This document shows, in pieces, positions 17,301 through 32,200 of a stretch of 64,000 nucleotides of DNA. The stretch is taken from positions 7,998,001 to 8,062,000 of the forward strand of contig NZ_CP107845.1 of assembly GCF_041431415.1 (NCBI RefSeq), written 5' to 3'. The notes beneath the pieces are model-generated. The model had not been told where the DNA came from, made no database searches, and was given only the letters and a program-made list of their open reading frames with translations. Source of the stretch: Streptomyces sp. NBC_00513. Lineage in GTDB: Bacteria; Actinomycetota; Actinomycetes; Streptomycetales; Streptomycetaceae. Position 1 is the first letter of the stretch; each line of letters opens with the position of its first letter. The position numbers were made by a program, and so were the translations under genes.

Positions 17301-17375
17301 TGGAGGGGGGAGCGACCGAACCGAACCGAAACTCCTACGGTACCGCCGGTAACCGTACCCCCGGCCCCCCTCCCA
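17301..17375 (+). terminator. Nested hairpin after the LAL operon
   Basis: The outer arms TGGAGGGGGG (17301-17310) and CCCCCCTCCCA (17365-17375) pair with one bulge. An inner imperfect hairpin, TACGGTACC / GGTAACCGTA (17336-17344 and 17348-17357), lies within. It starts just after the regulator 3 stop. No T-run follows, which is common for Streptomyces terminators. Three CCGAA pentamers precede the inner hairpin. Confidence 0.45.
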
Positions 17376-17404
17376 CAGGGTTAGCGCACCAGGGATTGAT
17401 TTCG

Positions 17405-17434
17405 TTGACACCCCTCGACGCGTCTTCATACCTT
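17405..17434 (+). promoter_or_regulatory. Promoter-like TTGACA-N18-TACCTT before the P450 gene
   Basis: TTGACA at 17405-17410 is a perfect -35 box, followed 18 bp later by TACCTT at 17429-17434, which fits the TAnnnT form of vegetative Streptomyces -10 boxes. It lies in the relatively AT-rich 250-bp gap between the regulator operon and the P450 gene, about 115 bp before the start codon. It would drive the P450-ferredoxin pair and possibly everything downstream. Confidence 0.5.
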
Positions 17435-17550
17435 CATTTTCGGCGGTGAAATAACTGCGTGGCCGAGGCCGTCCCAAGGCCGTATTCCCGGACAGCCGCG
17501 GCACGTCCCGCCTCGGTCGAAGAATGCGTGCCAGCCAGGAGAGGGAAGAA

Positions 17551-20713
<3,163 letters not shown>

Positions 20714-20850
20714 TCCGGCCGCCGGCACCGGTCCGGCCGACCGTCGCCGCACCGCGAATCGTCACGGGGTCCCCCCGGCATGCCCGCGCGCCGAAATGCG
20801 CTGCGGCAACAGCAAATTGGCAGTAGTTCAACGGGTCGATGGAGCACATA

Positions 20851-23220
20851 ATGCGTGAGTCTGTTTCGATGCCGGACGGATCCGGGATCAGCGCACACGA
20901 CGACGACGTGATCGTGGTGATCGGATCGGGGCACCGCCCGCCGGGCGGGACCGACGCGCCCCAGGCGTTCGACACGGAATTCCTCGCGGACTCCACCGGT
21001 ATCCCGGCGGACCACACCCTGATCCGGGCCCTGCCGTACGGGCCCGCCGCCGGGGAGGTGTGGTGGCAGGCCCTGGAGGACGCCGGCGTCGTCCTGGCGG
21101 CGTCACCGGGCCTGCGCGCCGGGGCCTTCCTCGCCGTACCCGACGGCGGGGAACTCCCGCAGGACGGCGAGGCGGCGGACGCCGTCGCCGCCGTCCTGCG
21201 GACCGCCCCCGGCGCCGCCCCGCTGCTCCGGCGCCTCCCCTCCGGCGCACACGCGCTGCGGGAGGCCCACGCCGCCCTCCGCCGGGGCGAGTGCGCCGTG
21301 GCCCTGGCGGCGGGCCCGGACGTCCTGCTCCCCGGTACCGACGCTCAGGGGGCTGGACCCCTCGGGTCCGGGACCTCCGGGCCCGACGCCGCCGTGCAGG
21401 GCGCCGACACCCCCTCCGGCGGCTACGGCGCGGTCTTGCTCAAGCCCCTCGCGCGGGCCCTCGCCGACGGCGACCGGGTGCGGGCCGTGCTCCACACCGA
21501 CGGACGGCTCACAGCCCCCGGTCCCGGCCCCACGGCCGACGGCGCCGAGAACGGCCCGGTCAGCCCCGAGGGCCGCCCGGCCGGTCCCGAGGGCGCCGCC
21601 GTCGAACGTCCCCTGCCCTGGATCCTGTCCGCCGCCGGCCCCGAGGCGCTGCGCGCCCAGGCGCAGCGGCTGCACGACCACCTCACCGCACATCCCGACC
21701 TCGACCCCGCCGCCGTGGGACGGGCGCTGGCCACCACCCGGCACCGCTTCCCGCACCGGGCCGTCGTCCTCGGCGAGAACACCGGCGCCCTCCTCGACGC
21801 GCTGGCCACCGTCGCCCAGGGGGGCTTCGCGGCCGAGGCCGTCCGCGGCCACGCCGGCCCCGCCGCCGGTGGTCCCCTCGCCTTCGTCTTCCCCGGCATC
21901 GGCTCGCAGTGGCCCGGCATGGCCGTCGAACTCCTCGACTCCTCCCCGCAGTTCCGCACCGCCACCCTGGACTGCCAGGAAGCCCTGGCCCCGTACACCG
22001 GCTGGCTGCTCACCGATGTGCTGCGCGGCGCGCCCGGCGCCCCGGCCCTCGACACCCCCGACGTCAGCATGCCCGCCACCTTCGCCGTCCAGGTCGCGCT
22101 CGCCCGGACCTGGCTGGCCCACGGCGTCCGCCCCGCCGCGTACGCGGGCCACAGCGTCGGGGACATCACGGCTGCCCACCTGTCCGGCGCGCTGACCCTC
22201 CAGGACGCCGCCCGGACCGCCGCCGCCTGGGGCGGCGCACTGGCCGAACTCGCCGCACGCGGCGGCGACATGCTCGCGGTGACCCTGCCCGGCCACCGGC
22301 TGGCCGACCGCCTGCGGCCCTGGGCGGGCAGGCTCGACATCGCCGCGTACAACGGCCCCGAGTCCGTCGTCGTCTCCGGCGACACCGACGCCGTACGCGA
22401 ACTGCGCACCGTACTGGAGGCGGAGGGCGTCCGCTGCCGCCGCGTCCTCCTCGGAGCCGCCGCCCACTCCTCGCACGTGGACGGCGTCCGCGACCGGATG
22501 CTCGCCGAACTCGCCGGCCTCGCCCCGCACGCCACCCGCACCCCGCTCTACTCCTCCGCCACCGGCGGCATCGTCGACGGCCGCACCCTGGACGCCGCCT
22601 TCTGGTTCGAGGCCCTGCGCCGCCCGGTGCGCTTCGAACAGACCACCCACGCCCTGCTCGCCGATGGCCACCAGGTCCTCATCGAGGTCAACCCCCACGC
22701 GTCCCTCACCGCGGCGATACAGGAGACCGCCTCCGCCGCCGGCCGGCACGCCGTCACCGTCAGCACCCTGCGCCGGGACCAGGGCGGCCCGCGCCGGTTC
22801 CGTACCGCACTCGCCGAGGCCTACGTCCAGGGCGTGCCCATCGACTGGGCCCAGGCGTTCCCGGACGCCCAGGCCCCCCGGGTGACCCTGCCGACGTACC
22901 CCTTCCGGCGCGCCGCCGGGGCCGCCGACGGCCGCGCCCCGCACGACCGGCTCGCCGCTCTGCCCGAGGCCGAACGCGAGCGGACCGTCACGGAACTCGT
23001 CCGCTCCGTCACCGCCGCCCTGCTCAACCTCCCCGACCCGGCCTCGGTCGGCGCCGGACAGGCCTTCCGCGACCTCGGCCTGGACTCCGTCACCGCCGTC
23101 GAACTGCGCAACCGGCTGAGCGAGGCCACCGGCCTCCCCCTCCCGCACACCGTCGTCTTCGACCACCCCACCCCCCGCTCCCTGACCGGCCGCATCATCG
23201 CCGAAGCCCTCGGCACCCAG
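20851..23220 (+). other. PKS 1 loading module: vestigial KS, starter AT, ACP
   Basis: Residues about 17-225 are a shrunken KS-like region without the TACSSS cysteine. The AT (about 343-681) has active serine 435 in GHSVGD. Trp460 replaces the arginine that binds the free carboxylate of malonyl-type substrates (extender ATs here have AARGRLM), and AAAH replaces YASH/HAFH. This pattern fits loading of a plain monocarboxylic acyl-CoA. The ACP serine is 746 ([10 protein letters not shown]). Confidence 0.82.
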
Positions 23221-26200
23221 GACGAGGCCACCGACGACACCAGCACCGCCGCCTGGGAGGAACCCGTCGCCATCGTCGCCATGAGCTGCCGCCTCCCCGG
23301 CGGCATCGACACCCCCGAAGCCCTCTGGCAGCTGCTCAGCGACGGCGGAGACGCCGTGTCCGCCCTGCCCGCCGACCGCGGCTGGGACGTCGAAGGCCTC
23401 TACGACCCCGAGCCCGGCCGCCCCGGCCGCTACTACCAGCGCGAAGCGGCACTGCTCCACGAAGCCGCCGACTTCGACCCGGAGTTCTTCGGGATCTCCC
23501 CGCGCGAGGCCCTCGCCATGGACCCGCAGCAGCGGCTCCTCCTGGAGACCGGCTGGGAGGTCCTGGAACGCGCGGGCATCGACCCCGCCACCCTGCGCGG
23601 CACCCGCACCGGCACCTTCGTCGGCGCCATGACCCAGGACTACGGGCCCCGACTGTACGAGGCGCCCGAGGACGTCAGCGGCTACCTGCTGACCGGCAAC
23701 ACCGCGAGCGTCGCCTCCGGCCGCCTCGCCTACACCTTCGGCTTCGAAGGCCCCGCCGTCACCGTCGACACCGCCTGCTCGTCCTCGCTGGTCGCCCTGC
23801 ACCTGGCCGCCCAGTCCCTGCGCACCGGCGAGTGCTCGCTGGCCCTGGCGGGTGGCGTCACCGTCCTGCCGTCGGCCGGCTCGTTCATCGAGTTCAGCAA
23901 GCAGCGCGCACTGGCCCCCGACGGGCGCTCCAAGGCCTTCTCCGCCGACGCCGACGGGTTCGGCCTCGCCGAGGGCGCCGGAATGGTCCTCCTGGAACGC
24001 CTCTCCGACGCCCGCCGCAACGGCCACCGGGTCCTGGCCGTCGTACGCGGCTCCGCGATCAACCAGGACGGCGCCTCGAACGGCCTCACCGCGCCCAGCG
24101 GCCCCGCGCAGCAGCGCGTGATCCGCCAGGCCCTGGCCAACGCGGGCCTGACCGCCGCCGACGTCGACGCGGTGGAGGCGCACGGCACCGGAACGAAGCT
24201 CGGCGACCCCATCGAAGCGCAGGCGCTCCTGGCCACGTACGGGCAGGACCGGCCGGCCGACCGGCCGCTGTGGCTGGGCTCCCTCAAGTCGAACATCGGC
24301 CACACCCAGGCCGCCGCGGGCATCGCGGGCGTCCTCAAGACGGTGCTCGCCCTCCAGCACGGCACCCTCCCCAAGACCCTGCACGCCGGTACGCCCTCCC
24401 CGCACATCGACTGGACCTCCGGCCGCGTACGCCTCCTCGGCGAGGCGGTCGACTGGCCCGCGACGGACCACCGCCCGCGCCGCTCCGGGGTGTCCTCCTT
24501 CGGGATCAGCGGCACCAACTCGCACGCCATCATCGAAGAGGCCCCGACCACCCCCGAAACCCCGGAAGCGCACGAAACACCCGCCGCGGGCCCCGTGCCG
24601 TGGCTGCTGTCGGCCCGCACCGCCGAAGCGCTCACCGCCCAGGCGGCCGCCCTCCTCGCCCACACCCGGACCCACCCCGGCACCCACCCCGCCGACACCG
24701 GCCACTCGCTGGCCACCACCCGCGCGGCGTTCGAGCACCGCGCCGTGGTCGTCGGCGCCACCGAGGCGGAACTGACCGAAGGCCTGCGGGCACTGGCTGA
24801 CGGCGGCTCCTCGCCCCGTACCGTCCAGGGCGCCGCCGCCGAGAACCGCCGCGTCGTCTTCGTCTTCCCCGGCCAGGGCTCCCAGTGGGCCGGCATGGCC
24901 GTCGACCTCCTCGACAGCTCCGCCGTCTTCCGCGAGCGGATCCGCGCCTGCGGCGAGGCCCTCGCCCCGTACGTGGACTGGCACCTGGAAGACGTACTGC
25001 GCGGGGCACCCGGCGCACCCGCCCTCGACAGCGCCGACGACGTCGTCCAGCCCGCACTGTGGGCCGTCATGGTCTCGCTCGCCGAACTGTGGCGCTCCTT
25101 CGGCGTCCACCCCGCGGCCGTCGTCGGCCACTCCCAGGGCGAGATCGCCGCCGCCGCCGTGTCCGGCGCCCTCGGCCTCGACGACGCGGCCCGCGTCGTC
25201 GCCCTCCGCAGCCGGCTGCTGTCCCGGCTCGCCGGACTCGGCGGCATGGTGTCCGTACCCGAGCCCCTCGACGACGTCACCCGGCGCCTGGAGCGGTGGG
25301 GCGACCGGCTCGGCATCGCCGCCGTCAACGGACCCCGCTCCACCGTCGTCTCCGGCGACGCGGACGCCCTCGACGAACTGCTCACCACCTGCACCGCCGA
25401 CGGGGTCCGCGCCAAGCGGGTCCCCGTCGACTACGCCTCCCACTCCGCCCACGTCGAGATCATCGAGGGCGAACTCGCCGAAGCGCTCGCCGGCATCACC
25501 CCGAAGCCCCCGCGGGTGCCCTTCTACTCCACCGTCACCGGCGAACCCGTCGCCACCGCCGACCTCGACGCCGCCTACTGGTACACCAACCTCCGCACCA
25601 CCGTGCGGTTCGAGCCCGCCGTCCTCCGGCTCATGGAGGACGGCCACCAGGTCTTCGTCGAGTGCAGCCCGCACCCCGTCCTCGCCATCGGCCTCCAGGA
25701 GACCGCCGAGACCGCCGGCGCCACCGCCGACGTCATCGCCTCCCTGCGCCGCGGCGACGGCGGACCGGCCCGCTTCCTCACCTCGCTCGCCGACGCCCAC
25801 GTCCGCGGCGTCCCCACCGACTGGTCCGCCGCCTTCGCGGGGCTGCGCCCCCGGACCGTCGCCCTGCCCACCTACCCCTTCCAGCGCCGCCGGTTCTGGC
25901 TCGACGCCGCCCCGGCCACGCCCGCCACCGGCACCGCCGCCGCCCCCAGCGAGGAAGAGACCCGCTTCTGGACGGCCGTCGAGAACGCCGACGTCCAGGC
26001 CCTGACCAGCTCTCTGGACCTGGCCCCCGACGCGTCCCTCGACCACATGCTCACCCGGCTCGCCCACTGGCGGCGCCGAACCACCGAGACCACGCTCGTC
26101 GACAACTGGCGCTACCGCGTCACCTGGACGCCCACGGCCACCCGGGCCCAGCGCGGCAGCCACTCCCCGCTGACCGGCACCTGGCTGCTCGTCACCGCCG

Positions 26201-29200
26201 CCGCCCACCACGACTGCGCCGACACGACCGCCGTCCACGACGCCCTCACCGCACGCGGCGCCCGCGTCGAACGCGTCACCCTCGACCCGGCCACCGACAG
26301 CGACCGCGAGACCGTCGCCCGGCTCCTCACCGAGCGCCTCAGCCAGGCCGAAACGGACACCGACCAGGTCGGCGGAGTCCTCTCGCTGCTCGCCACGACC
26401 GCCGGGGACGCCGACACCCTCCCCGGACACCGCGTCCTGCCCGCCCTCGCCGCCACGCTCGCCCTCGTCCAGGCCCTCGGCGACACCGGCATCGGCGCCC
26501 CCCTCTGGTGCGCCACCTCCGGCGCCGCCTCCACCGGCCCCGCCGACCCGCCGCGCGACCCCGCACAGGCCCAACTGTGGGGCCTCGGCCGGGTCGTCGG
26601 CGCGGAATCCCCCCAGCGCTGGGGCGGCCTCGTCGACCTCCCCGAAACCCTGGACGCACGCGCCCTCGACCACCTCACCGCACTCCTCGCCGACTCCCAC
26701 GGGGAGGACGAGATCGCCGTACGCGCCGGCGGAATCCTCGCCCGCCGCCTCGTACGCGCCGACACCCCCACGACGGCCCCCACCCCCGAGTACGCCCTGC
26801 CACGCCCGCACGGCACCGTCCTGATCACCGGAGGCACCGGCACCCTCGGCGCGCACGTCGCCCGCTGGCTCGCCCGCTCCGGAGCCGCCCACCTCGTCCT
26901 CACCAGCCGCAGCGGCCCCGCCGCCCCCGGCGCCACGGAACTCCGCGACGAACTCACCGCCCTCGGCACCCGCACCACCATCGCCACCTGCGACGTCACC
27001 GACCGCGACGACCTCGCCCGGCTCCTGGACTCACTGCCCGCGCAGCACCCCCTCACCGGCGTCATCCACGCCGCGGGCGTCCTCGACGACGGCGTCATCG
27101 ACTCCATGACCACCGAACGCCTCTCACACGTCCTGCGCCCCAAGGTCGACGCCGCACTCCACCTGCACCACCTCACCGCCGCCCACGACCTGGACTTCTT
27201 CGTCCTCTTCTCCTCCATCGCCGGAGTCGTCGGCAACGGCGGCCAGGGCGGCTACGCCGCGGGCAACGCCTTCCTCGACGCCCTCGCCCACCAGCGCCGC
27301 GCCCAGGGACTCCCCGCCACCGCCATCGCCTGGGGCTCCTGGGGCAGCGGCCGCATGATGGGAGACCTCGCCGAACAGCACCTCACCCGGCGCGGCATCC
27401 TCCCCATGCCCGCCGACCTCGGCATCGCCGCCCTGCGCCGGGCCATGGCACACCACGACACGGCCGTCACCCTCGCCGACATCGACTGGGACCGCTTCGT
27501 CCCCGCCTTCGCGATCAGCGGCGACTACCCCCTGCTGCGCCGCCTCCCCGAAGCCCAGCGCATCCTCGACACCGCCGGCACCCCCGCCACCGCCACCACG
27601 GGCGGCCCCGCCCTGGCCCAGCGGCTGGCCGGCCTGTCCGACACCGAACAGCTCCGGGCCGTCGTCGAACTCGTCCGCACCCAGGCCGCCACCGTCCTCG
27701 GACACTCCGGCCTCGACGCCATCGCACCCGGACGGGCCTTCCGCGACACCGGATTCGACTCCCTCACCGCGATCGAACTGCGCAACCGGCTGGCCGGCGC
27801 CACCGGGATGCGCCTGCCCACCACCGTCGTCTTCGACTACCCCAACCCGACGGAACTCGCCGGGTACCTCCACACCCAGATCTCCGGAACCCCGCAGGTC
27901 GGCCCCGCCGCCGCACCCCTCACCCCGCCCGCCGACGACGAGCCGATCGCCATCGTCGCCATGAGCTGCCGCTTCCCGGGCGGCGTCACCTCCCCCGAAG
28001 AGCTGTGGAAGATCCTCTCCGAGGGCAAGGACGTCCTCTCCGGCTTCCCCGACAACCGCGGCTGGTCCCTCGACTCCCTCTACCACCCCGACCCGGAACA
28101 CCCCGGCACCACGTACGCCCGCGAGGGCGGCTTCCTCCACGACGCGGGCGAGTTCGACGCCGGATTCTTCGGGATCTCCCCGCGCGAGGCCCTCGCCATG
28201 GACCCCCAGCAGCGCCTGCTGCTCGAAGTCACCTGGGAAGCCTTCGAACGCGCGGGCATCGACCCCGCCACCCTCAAAGGCACCCGCTCCGGAGTCTTCA
28301 TCGGCTCCAACGGACAGGACTACGCCTCCGGCCTGCGCAAGGCCCCCGAAGGCGTCGAGGGCTACCTCCTCACCGGCCGCGCCGCCAGCGTCGTGTCCGG
28401 CCGCCTCGCCTACACCTTCGGCCTCGAAGGCCCCGCCCTGACCGTTGACACCGCCTGCTCGTCCTCCCTCGTCGCGCTCCACCTCGCCGTCCAGTCACTG
28501 CGCCTCGGCGAATGCGAACTGGCCCTCGCGGGCGGTGTCACCGTCATGTCCGGTCCCGGGATCTTCGTCGAGTTCAGCCGCCAGCGCGGGCTCGCCGCCG
28601 ACGGCCGCTGCAAGGCCTTCGCCGCCGCAGCCGACGGCACCGGCTGGGGCGAAGGCACCGGCATGCTCCTCCTGGAACGCCTCTCCGACGCCCGCCGCAA
28701 CGGCCACCAGGTCCTGGCCGTCGTACGCGGCTCCGCGATCAACCAGGACGGTGCCTCGAACGGCCTCACCGCCCCCAACGGCCCCGCACAGCAGCGCGTC
28801 ATCCGCCAGGCCCTCGCCAACGCGGGCCTGACCGCCACCGACATCGACGTCGTCGAGGCACACGGCACCGGAACGAAGCTCGGCGACCCCATCGAAGCGC
28901 AGGCGCTCCTGGCCACGTACGGGCAGGACCGCGACGGGGACCGACCGCTGTGGCTGGGCTCCCTCAAGTCCAACATCGGGCACACCCAGGCCGCCGCCGG
29001 TGTCGCCGGTGTCATGAAGCTCGTCCTGGCCCTCCAGCACGGAGAACTCCCCAGGACCCTGCACGTGGACGCGCCGACCCCGCACGTCGACTGGACCACC
29101 GGGTCGGTCGAGCTCCTGGCCGAGGCCGTGGCCTGGCCCGACGACCCCGCACACACCCGCCGGGGCGGCATCTCGGCCTTCGGCGTGAGCGGCACCAACG

Positions 29201-32200
29201 CCCACGTCATCGTCGAACAGGCCCCCGAGGAAGAGCCGGGGCCGGATCCGCAGCCCGACACCGCGGCCGCCCCGGCCGCACCGATGACGGCCGTCCCCTG
29301 GCTGCTCTCCGCGAAGAACACCACCGCACTGCGCGCACAGGCCGACCGGCTGCGCTCGTACCTCGCCGACCACCAGGACGCCACCCCGGCCGACATCGGC
29401 CTCTCGCTCGCCACGGGTCGTGCGGCCCTCCAGCAGCGCGCCGCCCTCGTGGGCACCGACCGCGACGAACTGCTCGGTGCACTGACGGCCCTCACCGACG
29501 GCCGTCCCGCCGGCGCCTCGCCCCACCTCTTCACCGGCACGACCGACGCCGGTGGCGGCAACGACGGGGCGCGGACGGCGTTCCTGTTCTCGGGGCAGGG
29601 GAGTCAGCGGCTGGGGATGGGGCGTGAACTGTACGCCGCCTTCCCGGTGTTCGCGGACGCGTTCGACGAGGTGTGTGCCCATGGGGACACGCACCTGGAG
29701 CGTCCGCTGCGGGACGTGGTGTTCGGTGAGGACGCGGAGCTGCTGAACCGGACGGAGTACACGCAGCCGGCGTTGTTCGCGGTCGAGGTGGCGCTGTACC
29801 GGCTCGTGGAGTCCTGGGGTGTGCGGCCGGACTTCCTGGCCGGGCATTCGGTGGGCGAGTTAACCGCCGCGCATGTGGCGGGGGTGTTCTCGCTGGAGGA
29901 CGCGGCGCGGCTGGTGGCTGCGCGTGGCCGGCTGATGCAGGCACTCCCGGTGGGGGGTGTGATGCTCGCGGTCGAGGCCTCGGAGGGCGAGGTACGTGAA
30001 CTGCTGGCCGGTTATGAGGACCGTGCGGGCATCGCGGCCGTCAACGGACCGTCATCTGTGGTGATTTCGGGCGCGGAGGACGCCGTGGCCGCGGTCGTCG
30101 ACCGTCTGTCGGCCGACGGCCGGAAGACGAAGGCGCTGTCCGTCTCGCACGCCTTCCACTCGCCGCTCATGGATCCGATGCTGGCCGAGTTCCGGGCCGT
30201 CGTGGAGGGTGTTTCCTTCGGCACCCCGAGCGTGCCCGTCGTCTCGACCCTCACGGGCCGCCTGGTGGCGGGGGAGGAGTTCGGTTCTGTCGAGTACTGG
30301 GTGCGCCACGTCCGCGAGGGCGTGCGTTTCGCGGACGCCGTCACCGCCCTCGCCGACGAGGGGGTCCGTACCTTCCTGGAGATCGGCCCGGGCGGAGTCC
30401 TGACGGCGCTGGCCCAGGACGTGCTGGACGACGCGGTCACCGTTCCCGTGCTGCGCGCCGACCGCGCCGAGGAGGTGGCGGTCACCGCCGCCTTCGCCCA
30501 GCTCCACGTCCACGGCACGGCCGTCGACTGGACGGCCGTCTTCGCCGGACGCGGCGCCCGGCGCGTCGACCTGCCCACGTACGCCTTCCAGCGCGAGCAC
30601 TACTGGCTCCACGTCCCGGCGACCGCCGATGTCACCGCGATGGGCGTCGCCGACACCGAACACCCCATGCTCGGCGCCACCGTGGTGCTCCCCGACGGAG
30701 CCATCGTGCTGACGGGCCGGCTCTCGCTCGCCACGCACCCCTGGATCGCGGACCATGCCGTGTCCGGAGTCGTCCTCGTCCCCGGTACGGCCTTCGTGGA
30801 GCTGGCGCTGCGGGCCGGGCAGGAAGCCGGCTGCGCGCAGATCGAGGAACTGACCCTGGAGGCGCCGCTCATCCTGCCCGAACACGGCGGCGTCCAGCTC
30901 CGCCTCACGGTCGGGGCACCGGACGCGTCCGGACGCTGTGCACTGGAGCTGTACTCCCGGCCGGAGGACGCCTCCGGCGCACAGGACTGGACGCGGCACG
31001 CGGGCGGCACCCTCTCCGCCGAACCGCCCAAGCCCTCCTCCTCGGCCGAACTCGCCGTGTGGCCGCCGCAGGGCGCGGTACGCGTCGCCACGGACGGCCT
31101 GTACGACCTGCTCGACGACCTCGGCTTCGGCTACGGCCCCGTCTTCCGGGGCCTGCGCGAGGCCTGGCGCCACGGCGACTCCCTGTACGCCTCCGCCGCC
31201 CTCCCCGAGGAGTCCGCCCCGGAAGCGACCGCCTACGGCCTCCACCCGGCCCTCCTCGACGCCGGGCTCCACGCCTCCTGGCTCGGCCTGCTGTCCGGGT
31301 CCGGGACCGGCCAGGGGCTGCTGCCGTTCTCCTGGAGCGACGTCCACCTGGAGGCCGCCGGCGCGCCCGCGATCCGGATCAAGCTGACCCCGGCCGGGAC
31401 GGACGCCGTATCGGTCCTCGTCGCCGACGGAACGGGCCGCCCGCTCGCGACGATCGGCGCCCTCACCCTGCGCCCCGTCTCCGCCGACCAGCTCCGACGG
31501 GCCGCGAAGCCCCGCAACGACTCCCTCTACCGCCTCGACTGGACCCCGGCCACCGCCCCGGCCGACGGACCCGTGCCCGAGTACGACGTGGTGACGCCGG
31601 GCCACCCGGCCGCCGAAACCGGTGCACGGCCCGACGGGACGGCCGCCGAGGTACGGGCCACGAGCCACCGGACGCTCCGGCTGATCCAGCAGCGCCTTGC
31701 CGAGGACCGGCCCGACGCGCCGCCGCTCGTCCTGGTCACCCACCACGCCGTCGCGACCCACCCCGGAGAACGGGAAGCCCTCGACCCGGCCCAGGCCGCC
31801 GCCTGGGGCCTCGTCCGCTCGGCGCAGTCGGAGAACCCGGGTCGCTTCGTCCTCCTCGACCTGGATCCCGGCCTGGATCCGGACAGCGACCTCGGCCGCG
31901 AGCGCGTCCGCGCGGCCCTGAGCACCGGCGAACCGCAACTCGCCGTACGCGGCGGCACGGTACTGCTGCCCCGCCTGACACGGACCGCGCGCGCCGGGGA
32001 GGAGGGACCGGGCCAGACGTTCGCCGACGGGGGGACCGTCCTCGTCACCGGGGCGACCGGCACACTGGGCCGCCTCGTCGCCCGGCACCTCGTCGCCCGG
32101 CACGGCGTCCGGCACCTCGTACTGACCGGACGCCGGGGCCCGGCCGCCGACGGCGCGGCCGAGTTCGAAGCCGAACTGACCGCACTCGGCGCCCACGTCG

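Noticed and set aside
8295..17352. Very long open frames in the other + strand frames and on the minus strand across the LAL genes (up to about 2000 codons)
   Set aside because: They are Arg/Pro/Gly-rich with no domain logic. They are shadows created by extreme GC bias, and the LAL frames carry Walker and HTH motifs.
20714..20850. A separate promoter directly before PKS 1
   Set aside because: The gap is slightly AT-richer near 20810-20840, but no convincing -35/-10 pair could be placed, so none is claimed.
21103..28448. Open frames of 1000-1900 codons opposite to and out of phase with the PKS genes
   Set aside because: Composition is biased (Gly/Val/Asp/Gln-rich or Arg/Pro-rich) and no motifs are seen. 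The PKS frame has complete catalytic motifs throughout.
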